Source of the DNA: Aplectana chamaeleonis
Lineage: Eukaryota; Nematoda; Chromadorea; Rhabditida; Cosmocercidae
Direction: 5' to 3'
DNA: 64,000 nucleotides
Assembly (NCBI GenBank): GCA_029168955.1
Contig: JAPDOI010000040.1
Span: 124,001 to 188,000 of the forward strand
The translations under genes and the position numbers were made by a program. Below are positions 10,727-22,512 of this stretch, one piece after another. Within the stretch, counting starts at the first letter, position 1, and every line of letters begins with the position of its first letter. The notes beneath the pieces were generated by a model. That model was not told where the DNA came from, searched no databases, and worked only from the letters and a program-made list of their open reading frames with translations.

Positions 10727-10769
10727 TTCAGGTCCGAAGAGGGTGCTAAGCACCGAAACGTCACCAGAA
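10727..10769 (+). ncRNA. Hammerhead-ribozyme-like motif, right arm
   Basis: Plus-strand equivalent of the motif at 6902-6944: GGT, CCGAAGA, one extra G, stem GGTGC-TAA-GCACC, GAAAC, GTC, ACC. It lies about 190 bp downstream of the Penelope frame and on the same strand, where pseudo-LTR hammerheads are expected. Both arms share the U4-to-C change, so it predates the duplication. Identification is by pattern only. Confidence 0.45.
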
Positions 10770-10859
10770 GAAAGGAGTTTTTCAGAAGTTTCCAAACTTT
10801 TGCAGAGTTTTGGACAATTTGGATTTTTCCCCCTTTTTGCAGCCTCACACAGCAATAAA

Positions 10860-12246
10860 TCTTTCGAATCTCATTATGAGCTTTAACTAGCACGATTCCC
10901 GTCTCATTGCTGAGGTGGGTAGTGCCAGCCATCGCCAGGCTTCCCGTCGCGGTCCTCAAGGCTGCATTTTGACAAGCTTGTAACCGATCCCAGTGAGTCG
11001 ATGCAATGAGCGGGCTCCAGGCTGGAGCAGCGTAAGACATCACGGATTGTCCGGTGGCGCGGTAGGTCAGTGTGAACAGCTCTTTGCTTTGTCCCCAGTT
11101 TCTTCTTGCCGCTCTTTTAGCCGTCTTCTTACGAACAGCTTCCGCATGTAATCGACCCGTCATGTCAAAATGATAGCCGAGAATGGTCGGATTTTTTTCG
11201 TATGTGATTTGCATTCCATTTATGTACACTTTCGTTACGTATCTCGCTTGAGCAGAGTGTGTTGTAAGAAGAGAGACAGTGGTCTTCTGAAGCGACAGTT
11301 CAAGGTGTAGATCTTCCAGGATCTTTGTTAGCTTCGGGAGATAGTCGTTCAGACGTTTTTCGCAAGTTTCCACATCCGGATCTGATGCTACCAGTGTAAG
11401 GTCATCCGCATATCCGACTAGACGTATTTCTTCCGGGTCCCGGGAGATCTGCTATGTAGAATGAGAACAGGAGCGGAGATAGAACCACACCTTGCGGTAC
11501 CCCGGAGCGCACCAGTCTTACTCTCGACATCTGGCCTCTAAACTCTGTCCGTATTGTTCTGCCTTTCAGGTAGCTAGAAATCCATCTGGCTAAACCACAC
11601 GATTATAATTTGCCACCGGCACAAAATTCTCACGGAAGTTTAGAAGTTTTTCTTTCCAGTGTTTTCCATGATTAGGGCCTGATATCGTGATATCTTTATC
11701 ACCGGTGAGGTTGCTTTCCTATTCCCTAGTCTATTCAAAGCTTCATCCGCTTACCTCTGGAGAAAGACGGTGTGTGAATGTAACACACCGCTCTTCATTT
11801 CTTTTATACCCTACCCTTTATCAATTGGGTATCATCAGCTTTGTTTACCGTGAGAATTTTGTGCCGGTGGCAATTTATAATCGTCTGGCTAAACCTCTCG
11901 TAAGGGATGACTCCGCAAGCTTTTGACAAAGAATGGAGAGAACAACGGTGTCATATGCTTTCTTCAAGTCGAGTGCAACCATAATTGAGCGGCTAGGCGG
12001 TCTCTTCTCATTTAACCCATCCGTGATGAATCCGGTAAGATCGACTAACGCTGAGGTTGTGGAGAAACCTTCCCGAAAACCATTCTGCCATCCAGGGATT
12101 TGCAGGTGCGTCTCCAGTGTAGGGAGAATGGTTCTTTCAAAAGTGAGTACCATAGATGAAATGATCGAAATAGGCCTGTAGCTGTTCAGATCTTCAGGTT
12201 TCCCAGGCGTCAGGAGTGGGAACATTCTCGCCTCCTTCCACGACAC
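10860..12246 (-). pseudogene. F2 reverse transcriptase
   Basis: Minus strand from 12246: SWKEARMFPLLTPGKPEDLN, SYRPISIISSMVL, GFREGFSTTSALVDLTGF, and motif A VALDLKKAYDTVVLSILC. The frame is cut by the TIR element 11597-11883. It resumes with ISSYLKGRTIRTEFRGQMSR, SGVPQGVVLSPLLFSFYIAD and a YADDLTLVASDPD catalytic motif, partly obscured by a small frameshift near 11445. The thumb region 10714-11373 (CEKRLNDYLPKLTKILEDL, SPLIASTHWDRLQ, HNEIRKIY) then runs into Penelope sequence. Confidence 0.8.
11597..11883. mobile_element. 287-bp TIR element with 12-bp target duplication
   Basis: Terminal inverted repeats (GATTATAATTTGCCACCGGC, then ACAAAATTCTCACGG, mirrored at the right end) bound a non-coding interior with a short hairpin (CGGTGTGTGAATGTAACACACCG). 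It is flanked by TCTGGCTAAACC at 11585-11596 and 11884-11895 inside the F2 reverse transcriptase. A long TIR with a ~9-12-bp duplication suggests a Mutator-like (MULE) mobilised element, but this is inference. Confidence 0.8.
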
Positions 12247-12261
12247 CGGGATCAGTCCAGT

Positions 12262-13894
12262 TTACAGGGTTCTTTTGAAAAGGGCTCTAAGGCACTCCCG
12301 AAAAACTGGTCCTGAATGTTTGAGCATTACAGGGGCCACACCACTTGTATCCATCGCTCTAGACGGCTTGTATTTCTTCAAGGCGGCGTCGATGAAGGCT
12401 GTCGAAATGATGGGAACGCCTTCTCTCGGAAAGTTTTTGATCCATCTAAAGGTCCTTCGTGAGGACTTCATGCTTTTATGAGGGCATGGCGAACTGAACT
12501 GTTTGCATAGAAGGTTGGCCGCATTCTTGTTGTTCAACGGTTTGCACCTATGCAGAATTTGTATGGGATTGGGTTTCACTGAACAGCCATCCAGAGCCTC
12601 CATGGATGCCCATAGCTTCGAAGAGTTTGTTCGATGATCTATGCCTTCCACGAAAGCTCTCCAAGTCTGCTGTCGGTCCTTCCTCGCTTCATCAGCGATT
12701 TCTCTGTTCAGCTCTGGGATCCTGGTGTTGGTAGGGTCCGTTCTTCTAATCGAGTCTCTTTCACATATGAGGTCCTTAGCGGTGTCCGACAATCCCGGCA
12801 TAAAAGCCCTACGTCTGCCCTTAGGGATAGATTGTGACGTTGCTGTCTTTACGGCCGATGCAAGAAATCGATCCATTTCCAGTGGAGTGGCCCGGAAGTC
12901 GAAATCCGCCGATTGTTGTTCTAGCACCGACAGAAATTTGGGCCAGTCCGCCTTTTTGAAGTTCACGAAAGTGTTCCTCGGCGAGAAAGATATAAGGGCC
13001 TCGTTTCTGAACTCCATCAAGGTAGGAAGGTGGTCACTTGCGCCTGTGTTAATGGTGTCCAACAGTGCTGACGATGCTAAATCCTGCGAGCAAAGCGCAA
13101 GGTCCGGTGACGAGGGTCTTCCATACGTCGGTTTCCTTGTTGAGTGTGCGGCTTCGTTCGAAATCACAAAGTTGGATTGCGCTATCTACTCCTCTAAGTC
13201 CTGTCCGCTTTGGTCTTCCTCATTCTCCGACCACAGAGGACTGTGCGCGTTTACATCTCCCATGACGATCGTAGGTTTCACACTTGTCAAGAATTGGGCG
13301 ATAGACAGCTCATATAAGGGTGGGCATGAGGATCTTGGCGGAGAGTAGATATTGTGAATTTGAAGTGATCCAGCCTTAGTTTCCACAGCTAAGGAGATGC
13401 ATTCAGTCGTATCATCGCTGGTTCCTGGAGTGATCACACTGCACTGTAAGTTGTTTCTGACCAGAAAGGCCACACCTCCGGAACTCGTTCGGTCATTTCT
13501 CAGGCATGTGTAGCCTCGAACCACCGGTGATCATTGATTGGGATCCAGTTTAGTCTCTTGAAGTCCCACAATGTTAGCTCCTATGCGGTGTGCGAGAGCT
13601 TCTAGTTCCGCTGATTTGTTGCGAAAACCATTTATATTCCACTGGATCATCTTTAGAGAGTCGAGACTTGAACGCTGAGGTTGATATGTCGGTACGGAGA
13701 CGCAGTTAGGGCACACGTATGAGCTGTCCACATCCTTGAAGGACTTGAGACATTTCTTCACATGAGTCCGTTTCCTGCATTTGCTGCATCGAACGCTCCC
13801 TGCAGCGGCTGAGGTACCACACTGGGTGCAGGGCCATCGAATCCGTCGAGGGGGTCCAGGGTTTGCTTCGATTCTGGCACGGATGACTAGACAA
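12262..13894 (-). pseudogene. F2 N-terminal region: PHD-like finger and APE endonuclease
   Basis: From the 5' side: WPCTQCGTSAAAGSVRCSKC, RKRTHVKKCL, YVCPNC, a C-x2-C..C-x2-C..H-x3-C..C-x2-C cluster. Next come the endonuclease motifs MIQWNINGFRNKSAEL, VGLQETKLDP, IHNIYSPPRSS, IVMGDVNAHSPLW, SSPDLALCS and ASDHLPTLMEF. Those are the expected Asn, Glu, Asp and His sites of APE-type nucleases. The linker to the RT contains RTFRWIKNFPREGVP. A TGA follows DPNQ near 13538, and frameshifts occur at about 13186 and 12260. A further upstream frame (13887-14105) has no recognisable domain. Confidence 0.78.
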
Positions 13895-14190
13895 CGGATG
13901 AGCAGCGCCGATTTATGTTGACCCGCAACCGAAAAAGTTGGCTGCAGAACTCGTGAGAAGTGAATTCTGGGAGGTATAGTTGAGAATCTTTGACTTCGGA
14001 ATGATGACGGCCGTTGTAGACGACTTCTTCTTCCGCGTAGGCTCTTGCCAAACGAGTAGGAAATCCTCTATAAGAGCCCGAAAATCTTGAAGAAGATTTC
14101 CGCACTGCCCTGCTTATTATTTTTATTTGTTAGTGGTAATGAAGCTTTAGAAGAAGAGTTCAACTTTTTATTGCCGCTCCCTACGTAATA

Positions 14191-14382
14191 TCGCTCTCAC
14201 CGCTAAATTCCGGTTCGTCATTGCGGACTACGGCTGTTGCATCATGCGACACGTGATAATCGTGCTGGGAGAAAGGCGAACCGTGCTGGGACCAAGTGGT
14301 CCCAGCACAATTATCACGTGTGGCATGATGAAACAACCGTAGTCCGCTAATGCGGAACGGAATTTGGCCCAGAGAACGACAG
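14191..14382. mobile_element. MITE with long inverted repeats
   Basis: Two ~75-bp arms mirror each other: TCGCTCTCACCGCTAAATTC inward through GCGGACTACGG and CACGTGATAAT on the left, with GGAATTTGGCCCAGAGAACG on the right. TA flanks both sides (14189-14190, 14383-14384). The outer ends resemble those of the MITE at 7115 (TTTGGCCCAGA), so they may share a mobilising transposase. Non-coding. Confidence 0.7.
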
Positions 14383-14384
14383 TA

Positions 14385-14527
14385 CCCTCTATAAAACGTC
14401 GTAATTCACATCATTCGAGGCGCGTGCGACGCCTCGGCCTCCGTCTGTCCTACGCTCTCTTACTGTCTCTAACCTCCGCTCCGCACTAGCACGCTTAGGA
14501 ACCAAGTCAATTTCACCGTTTTATAGC
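14385..14527. repeat. 143-bp repeat with TATAAAACG at both ends
   Basis: Starts CCCTCTATAAAACG and ends CGTTTTATAG, so its termini are short inverted repeats that look like converging TATA boxes. An inverted, slightly diverged copy lies at 59081-59223. Shared internal wording includes TTCACATCATTCGAGGCGCG and CTCTTACTGTCTC. It could be a small MITE. No known RNA was recognised. Confidence 0.7.
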
Positions 14528-14540
14528 CTCGACAAGACAA

Positions 14541-15008
14541 TACTCACCCTCTGACTTCGCAGAACAGCGAAAAAACGTTTTCTCGTGTTTTCTCGCCCCT
14601 TCATCGAAACTCTGTCAAATTAGGGTTTTTGGTGGGAAGAAAGGTATAGCTAGGGGCGCCTCATCGAGATCGACAAAATGCTCTCAAATTTTTAGTGATA
14701 GCTCAAACAGTACCTTGATTATAGGTTTGTTGCCCTTTTCATAATACGTTTTGACTCATCAGCATGCTCGGCCGGCACTTTCATTCCGACGAGTAAAAAC
14801 GTGTTTTGGAAGGAGCAGCATACCAATAGTTAACGTTTAGTTACAGCTATCATTGAAGTATTTACACCATCTTGTAGAATTTGATGAGGCAATTCTAGCT
14901 ATATTTTTCTTATCCCCAAAAACCCAAATTGAACAGAGTTATGACGAAGGGGCGAAACAAACGCGGGAGGTTTTTTCGCTGTTTTACGAAGTTCGAGGGT
15001 GGGTGTTG
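14541..15008. mobile_element. Foldback element with ~130-bp arms
   Basis: The left arm, about 14541-14672, contains CACCCTCTGACTTCGCAGAAC, then CAGCGAAAAAACG and GCCCCTTCATCGA. It is mirrored by 14880-15008 (TTCGCTGTTTTACGAAGTTC, GACGAAGGGGCG). The ~200-bp interior has no frame. Boundaries are approximate and no duplication was found. Confidence 0.7.
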
Positions 15009-15039
15009 TAGTTGCGTGATATGCTTCAATTATCCGTCA

Positions 15040-15143
15040 TTCGAATATTCGAATTCCGAATATTCGTTCGTTCGAAATAAAAAATGAACGAATTTATTCG
15101 AAATTTGTTCGTTCGAAATAGAAAATGAACGAATTTATTGGAA
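15040..15143. repeat. AT-rich ATTCGAATATTCG minisatellite
   Basis: Repeated wording TCGTTCGAAATAAAAAATG and AACGAATTTATTCGAA in about two units. The same units occur at 31258-31365, and a related TCGAATATTCGA cluster is at 33860-33930. It lies immediately outside the Helitron-like terminus at 15148. Confidence 0.8.
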
Positions 15144-15429
15144 ACTAGTGACCCTTCGGGTCACTAGCCCGTGGCAGCCACGTTATTTGATGGCGCGTGC
15201 CCCCTGGCAGTAGCGTAGTTGCGCATTTCAAAAAACGAGCAGACAGGCAAACATGACGCCGAAAGCATTTGACCTGTTCAATACTTCAAATTCTTCAATC
15301 AGGCTGCGTTCATAGGTGGTGGCACGCAATGACGACACGTATACTTAGCACACCCGTACCTTTCCGCCGCTGCCCTCTGGCGGCGGTCATATCTCGCTTA
15401 CACCCAAAATGGCTACTATTTCTTAACTC

Positions 15430-17115
15430 TTAGCAGAGAGCGAGCTTTGTGAAATGAAAATCCAACTTCGTCGCCGCCGGCTTCGCCGGCCACCCTCCGC
15501 GTAGTCTTCGTTCATCTTCACCAACCCCCACCCTCCGCGTAGTAATGGTTCGGCTTCGCCGAACGACGGCTTCTCCGACCTTCCTCCGCTTAGCATTCGT
15601 TCGGCTATGCCGAACGATGGGCCGGCTTCGCAGACCCCCGTCCCCGTACGTAGTATTTGTTCTGCTTCGCCGAACGATGGCACCTCTACGTAGTTTTCGT
15701 TTGGCTTCGCCAGAAGATGGGCCGGCTTCGCCGCCCACCCTCCGCCTAGTATTAGTTCGGCTTCGCCGACCCCCCTCTCTCTACGTAGTATTCGTTCGGC
15801 TTCGCCGAACGATGGGGCGGCTTCGCCGGCCACCCTCTCTCTACGTAGTATTTGTTTGGCTTCGCCGAACGATGGGCCGGCCTCGCTTGCCACCCTTCAT
15901 GTAGTATTTGTTCGGCTTCGCCGAGCGATGGGCCGGCTTGGTGAGCCACCCTACGTAAAGTTTTCGTTCGGCTTCGCCGAACGATAGGCCAGCTTCTCCG
16001 ACCCCCCTCTCTCTACGTAGTATTCGATCGGCTTCGCCGAACGATGGGCCAGCTTCGCCGACCCCCCTCTCTCTACGTAGTATTCGTTTGGCTTCGCCGA
16101 ACAATGGGCCCGCTTCTCCGGCCACCCTCCGCGTAGTAATCGTTCGGCTTCGCCGAACGATGGGCCGGCTTCGCCGAACGATGGGCCGGCTTCGCCGACC
16201 CCCCTCCTACGTAGTATTCGTTCGGCTTCGCCAAAAAACGGGCCGGCTTCGTGGGCAAGCCTACGTGTAGTATTCGTTCGGCTTCGCCAAACGATGGGCC
16301 AGCTTCGCCGACCCCCCTCTCTCTACGTAGTATTCGTTCGGCTTCGCCGAACAATGGGCCCGTTTCTCCGGCCACCCTTCGCGTAGTATTCGTTCGGCTT
16401 CGCCGAACGATGGGCCGGCTTGGTGGGCCACCCTACGTGTAGTATTCGTTCGGCTTCGCCCAACGATGGGCCAGCTTCGCCGACCCCCCTCTCTCTACGT
16501 AGTATTCGTTCGGCTTCGCCGAACGATAGGCCAGCTTCGCCGACCCCCCTCTCTACGTAGTATTCGTTCGGCTTCGCCGAACGATGGGCCAGCTTCGCCG
16601 ACCCCCCTCTCTCTACGTAGTATTCGTTCGGCTTCGCCGAACGATGGGCCAGTTCGCCGACCCCCCTCCTACGTAGTATTCGTTCGGCTTCGCCAAACAA
16701 CGGGCCGGCTTGGTGGGCCACCCTACGTGTAGTATTCGTTCGGCTTCGCCGAACGATGGGCCAGCTTCGCCGACCCCCCTCTCTCTACGTAGTATTCGTT
16801 CGGCTTCCCCGAACGATGGGCCAGTTCGCCGACCCCCCTCTCTCTACGTAGTATTCGTTCGGCTTCGTCGAACGATGGACCGGCTTCGCCGACCCCCCTC
16901 CTACGTAGTATTCGTTCGGCTTCGCCGAACGATGGGCCAGCTTCGCCGGCCCCCCTCTCTCTACGTAGTATTCTTTCGGCTTCGCCGAACGATGGACCGG
17001 CTTCGCCGACCCCCGTCACTCTGCGTAGTATTCGTTCGGCTTCGTCGAACAAAGGGCAGGCTTCGCCGGCCACCCTCCATGTAGTATTCGTTCGGCTTCG
17101 CCGAACGATGGGCCG
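15430..17115. repeat. ~60-bp satellite array, left block
   Basis: Dozens of units of about 58-63 bp with the core TTCGGCTTCGCCGAACGATG, then GGGCCAGCTTCGCCGACC, CCCCTCTCTCTACGTAGTAT. Each unit contains the perfect hairpin CGTTCGGC-TTC-GCCGAACG and the palindrome TACGTA. A period near 60 gives long open frames in several frames, and these are not genes. The left end of the block is more diverged than the centre. Confidence 0.95.
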
Positions 17116-17136
17116 CCGCCGAGATGTCGTACGTTC

Positions 17137-18115
<979 letters not shown>

Positions 18116-18118
18116 ACA

Positions 18119-20600
18119 ATGGTCAGCCCACTCTTCTCGTACGGCCGATCATCTAGCCCAGACATCTCCCTCGTCTCTTCCAATCTCTCTAATACTTGCT
18201 CTTGGTCGACATCCACAACTCTTTCCAGCGATCATATCCCTGTCTTTGTCGATATTGATATCTCTAACTCTCTTGCTCCCTATACAGGTGCTCGTCATCG
18301 TTCTTATCTTAATTTAGGCCTTGCAGACTTGAGCCTGTTCAGGGAGGTTGCGCTCCGCCAAGCGGCTGATTATCCTTGGAATGGCGATGTACACCAGAAG
18401 GAGCGCCACCTATCTGATGCCATCTTGAAGGCTGTGAAAGCTGCGATCCCTGAAGGCCGCGTAAAGACCTTCTTCCCCAATGTCACCAGGGAAACATTGC
18501 AGAAGATAAGGACAAGGGACGCAAAGAGAGCCGCAGATCATCTTGACCCAGAGATCGCTGCGCTGGATGATGAGATCAGGAAGGACCTTGACAGGCACAA
18601 GAAGGAAACTTGGGGAAAATTTCACTGAGAAGATGAACTTTTGAAGTGATGCAGCAGCAACGTGGAAGGCCTTGAAAAGGATCTCCGGAAAGTTCACCTC
18701 CGCCAACAATTCCACGATTGAATTTGAAGGTGGAGTCTTCAAATTAGGGAAGGAGGCCGCAAATGCTCTTGGGAAGCATTTTTTCATCACTAGAACCAGA
18801 AGAGAGAAGCATATAGAAGAACTGTACGGGAACTCCGTAAGTTGCCTCTCATGGATGTAGATGATGCAGTCACGCCTGCACAGGTCGAGAAGGTAATAAA
18901 GTAGATGAGCAACTCGGAGGCATTAGGGCCAGACGGTTTGAGCCCTGCAGTCCTGAAGAGACTGTCCAGTGAACTACTGCCCATTATTGCTGACGTCATA
19001 AATACATCGTTTCGTACATGTACTTTATCCCAAAATTGGAAAGTGGCTCGTGTTATTCCACTGCCGAAGCCGGGAAAGTCACCATCCACGGCTAAAGGGT
19101 ACCGGCCGATCAGTCTGCTTTCACCCATCGCCAAAATTGCCGAAAAACTGGTCGTGGAGGAGCTTGCCGAGCATAACAGCGAACAGCAGCACCAACATGG
19201 TTTCCGTAAATTACATTCCACCACTACCGCCTTGTTGGAGATTGTGAGCTATGTTCTGGACGGTTTCAATGCCATCAAACCCCAACGTACTGTTGGTGTG
19301 GCCCTCGACTTAACAAAGGCATTTGACACTGTCAATCTAGGCCTACTATGAGAGAGTCTGTTGAAGTCCACCATCAAGCCATGGCAGAAGCGGTGGATAA
19401 CTGCCTTCACTAAAGGGCGTCGGGCCAATGTGCTATTCCAGGGACATGTTTCCAATAGCATCCCCATCGCCGCTGGTGTCCCTCAAGGAGGAGTTTTATC
19501 GCCTGCACTTTTCAGTTTATATCTAGAAGATCTGCCCGTTCCCCCTCAAGACATCAAGGTCGTTGCATATGCGGATGATATTACTATTCTGTGCCGAGAT
19601 CGCGACATTAAGGTAGCCGCCAGTAAGATCAATGACTACTTGATCGAGTTGAAATGTTTCTTCGATCGCAAAATGCTCACAGTCTCTGCCTCCAAATCAT
19701 CCGTCACCGTCTTTTCCACTGATAATGCAGAGCACAGTGCCAATCCTGTGGTGAAATGGGACAAAACTCAATTGCAGGCCACCCGATTCCCCAAGCTGCT
19801 TGGACTCGTGTTGGATCCTTTCTTGAAGTTTCATAAGAACACTGAGCAGAAGCAAGCCACAGTGAAAACAAGACTCAACGTCCTGCGTGCTCTCGGTGGA
19901 ACGTCCTGGGGATGCAATAAAGAAACGATCCTGACCACGTATAAGGCTATTGTGCAACCCGCCTTGGAGTATGCTGCGCCAGTCTGGCAGCACATCGTAT
20001 CGGACTCATCTTGGTCCAAGCTGCAGCGCGTCCAAAATTGTGCTCTGCGAATTGCAACTGGCTGTACTAAAAGCTCTCCAATACGGCACTCACAGAAACC
20101 ACTGCCAACTCCAGGCGCAACAAATGTACATTAACATCGTGAAGCAGCCGAATCATCCATCGCGAAGAGTACTAAACCCGGTGAGAGAGAGAGGGATGTA
20201 TCAGAAAGCCTTTCGCTGATGCTCCGTCGAAAGTAGATGTGCAGAGATGGACCGAAGCACAACAAGAACGCCTCCGTCTCTTGCGCGCGGAGCATACCCG
20301 ATTCGTGAAGGAACACTTGAGTAGAGTTGCCATAAACTCCATCCTGGGAGTCGCACCTCCGAAGGTCAGCGAGACAGAGATGGAACTTGGCAGGCGTGCC
20401 AGGTGCACCCTTGCATCGTTACGTGTGGACACTCCCCCATGCTTCTGTCATATTTGCATAGGATTGACAACAGCAAACCTGACGAGTGTCCTGATTGCGG
20501 TAGTCAAGGGCATACTACTGTGCACCTCTTCAATTGCCCGAAGAGACCGACTTCACTAACGACAGTGGATCTGTGGACGAACCCAGTGCTAGTGGCCGAG
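18119..20600 (+). pseudogene. Copy C linker, reverse transcriptase and C-terminal knuckle
   Basis: Frame 18119-18628 covers [27 protein letters not shown] and the basic linker RDAKRAADHLDPEIAALDDE. Frames 18905-19351 and 19361-20134 give the polymerase: GPDGLSPAVLKRL, GYRPISLLSPIAKI, LDLTKAFDTVN, then an in-frame TGA at LLW..ESLLKS, GVPQGGVLSPALFSLYLE, VAYADDITILCRDRD and the thumb. A deletion near 20080 (PIRHSQK) removes the HLHAEAR region. C-terminal pieces 20239-20615 include CPDCGSQGHTTVHLFNC. Confidence 0.82.
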
Positions 20601-20655
20601 TTTCTGAACCTATGAGAGAACCCCTCTCTGTGGCTGCAAAGAAGAAGAAGAAGAA

Positions 20656-21430
20656 CAATGGGCCCGCTTCTCCGGCCACCGTCCGCGTAGTATTCGTTCG
20701 GCTTCGCCGAACGATGGGCCGGCTTGGTGTGCCACCCTACGTGTAGTATTCGTGATGCTTCGCCGAACGATGGGCCAGCTTCGCCGACCCCCCTCTCTCT
20801 ATGTAGTATTCGTTCGGCTTCGCCGAAGGATGGGCCGGCTTCGCCGACCCCCTGCTACGTAGTATTCGTTCGGCTTCGCCGAACGATGCGCCGGATTGGT
20901 GGGCCACCCTCCGTGTAGTATTCGTTCGGCTTCGCCGAACAACGGGCCCGCTTCTCCGGCCACCCTCCGCGTAGTATTCGTTCGGCTTCGCCGACCCCCT
21001 CTCTCTACGTAGTATTCGTTCGGCTTCGCCGAAGGATGGGCCAGCTTCGCCGACCCCCTCTCTCTCTACGTAGTATTCGTTCGGCTCCGCCGAACGATGG
21101 GCCGGCCTCGCTTGCTACCCTTCATGTAGTAATTGTTCGGCTTCGCCGAGCGATGGGCCGGCTTGGTGGGCCACCCTACGTGTAGTATTCTTTCGGCTTC
21201 GCCGAACGATGGGCCAGCTTCACCGACCCCCCTCCCTCTACGTAGTTTTCGTCTGGTTTGGCCAGAAGATGGGCCGGCTACGCCGGCTACCCTCCGCTTA
21301 GTATTCGCTCGGCTCCGCCGAACGATGGTCCGGCTTCGCCGACCCCCCCTCCCTCTACGTAGTATTTGTTTGGCTTCGCCGAGCGATGGGCGGGCTTGGC
21401 GGGCCACCGTTCATGTAATATTCGTATTCG
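20656..21430. repeat. ~60-bp satellite array, right block
   Basis: Continuation of the array after copy C, with the same TTCGGCTTCGCCGAA hairpin units in the same orientation. Units become irregular toward 21430, where the array ends in CATGTAATATTCGTATTCG. Confidence 0.93.
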
Positions 21431-21963
21431 TGTAATGCACAGCAAAACAAAACTGAAAAACAACAGCAAAAACAAAAAAAAACAACAAATTTCAATGGAA
21501 TTTCCATTATGAGTCAGCTGGCTAGAGGCCAGCCTGCAGGGTTTCCACGCGAGACCCGCATTCATTTTCAGAAACCAGGAAAAAAGTGTATTTCATGTGT
21601 ATAGAATATCTGTACCAAATTTTCGCGCTTCCCCTAATCTTCATTTTCAAATCAAAATTTTTGCGACCCCCCCAACTCCCGTCGCGACATTCCGCAACCC
21701 CGTTTGACCATGACGTAGACAAGACACGAATCGGATTCAGCTGACGATGAACAGCATCCACGACGATGGCCTCATCAGGATGCTTTTTAGGCGAAATAAT
21801 TTTTTAGCTATGATAACCTAGAAAGTTGCCCCCAAAACAACATCAGTAATATAAAAAAATGCCTCCCTTATCCACTCAGTACCGAACTGTTTCTGGAAAC
21901 CCCCTCCTCTCCCCCAGACTGGTAGTAAATGCGATTTCCAGATCAGCTGTTTTTATACAAAAG
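21431..21963. other. No gene; unique-looking spacer with a dispersed repeat
   Basis: A-rich stretch 21440-21490. Positions 21537-21605 (GTTTCCACGCGAGACCCGC, CATGTGTATAG) recur at 31190-31255. Positions 21655-21712 (TTTTTGCGACCCCC through CCGTTTGACCATG) resemble the right end of the hAT MITE at 58572. No exon recognised. Confidence 0.5.
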
Positions 21964-22193
21964 ATTGCAGCGCGAGAACAGCTGTGTCTCCCGAGGCCGT
22001 CATGAAATCCTACATTACGGTGTTCAGTTAAAATGCCTTTTCAGGGGTTATTTGGTACACTGAATACAAATTTGATGGCTACGTGTCGAGGGGGATCCTG
22101 AAAAAAAAAACAGAACTTTTTTTCAAAATCTTGGTCAACAGGGGGAGGGTCGTAGCCTCGCCGAAAATTGCCGCAACGGTCTGCTAAACTCTG
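21964..22193 (-). repeat. hAT-type remnant (terminus reading CAGAGTTTAGCAG)
   Basis: On the minus strand this begins CAGAGTTTAGCAGACCGTTG and continues through TCGGCGAGGCTACGACC. It mirrors 23627-23860, so both belong to one dispersed hAT-like family whose end is CAGRGTTGAGCAGRCCGTTG. Shared internal wording is GTATTCAGYRYRCCGAATAAC. Confidence 0.65.
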
Positions 22194-22194
22194 G

Positions 22195-22512
22195 CAGAGT
22201 TGAGCAGGTTTTCGACATGGCACAACGGGTGGAGATCGTAGAAATATTGGAAATTTTCGAAAAAAAATGAAATTTCAAGGGGCTCGTGAAAGTTCTGGAG
22301 AAAAATGGGACTTTCTCCAAACCATTTGGTAGAGTAAAATGAGTTAGGAATTGTAAGAGAAGGTCTTTAACCAAAGATTGAAATTTTCCCAAATTTGTCC
22401 CCCCAAAAAAGCTGAAACAAATTCTCATCCCGAGAACAGATTGCAAAAATTTCGGTTAACAGGGGGGGTCGTAGCTTCGCTGAGAATTGGAGCAACGAAC
22501 TGCTCAACCCTG
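22195..22512. repeat. Small hAT-type remnant
   Basis: Starts CAGAGTTGAGCAGG and ends CTGCTCAACCCTG, about 318 bp, with TCGTAGCTTCGCTGAGAATTGG near the right end. Terminal motifs match the family of 28855 and 32001. No 8-bp duplication was found, so it may be degraded. Confidence 0.55.

Larger units (their letters stand above)
6658..11021. repeat. Large imperfect palindrome of Penelope-like element plus LINE flank
   Basis: Left arm 6658-8400 and right arm 8433-11021 are inverted copies around a 32-bp spacer (8401-8432). Each arm holds, from the centre outward, the Penelope RT end and GIY-YIG coding region, its 3' non-coding part with a hammerhead-like motif, and about 230 bp of F2 reverse transcriptase. 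Each arm has one private insertion: a 279-bp TA-flanked MITE at 7115 on the left and a 1115-bp TTA-flanked MITE at 9255 on the right. Without these, the arms are each about 1.46-1.47 kb. Point differences between the arms argue against a simple assembly fold-back. Confidence 0.88.
10860..14105 (-). mobile_element. LINE family 2 (F2), 5' and central part
   Basis: Minus-strand APE-type LINE distinct from family 1. In order from about 13900 down it has a PHD-like zinc finger, endonuclease, linker and reverse transcriptase. It is broken by two frameshifts (about 13186 and 12260) and by a 287-bp TIR element at 11597-11883. Its 3' end was displaced to 6098-6657 by the Penelope palindrome. The 5' boundary near 14105 is uncertain, and no target-site duplication was recognised. 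Confidence 0.8.

Noticed and set aside
6658..11021. Assembly artefact as the explanation for the Penelope palindrome
   Set aside because: The arms differ by substitutions, a frameshift and one private MITE each with exact duplications, which a mirrored assembly error would not produce. Long reads would still be useful.
15430..17115. CRISPR-like appearance of regularly spaced palindromic repeats
   Set aside because: Units are contiguous with no unique spacers, and the setting is a eukaryotic transposon.
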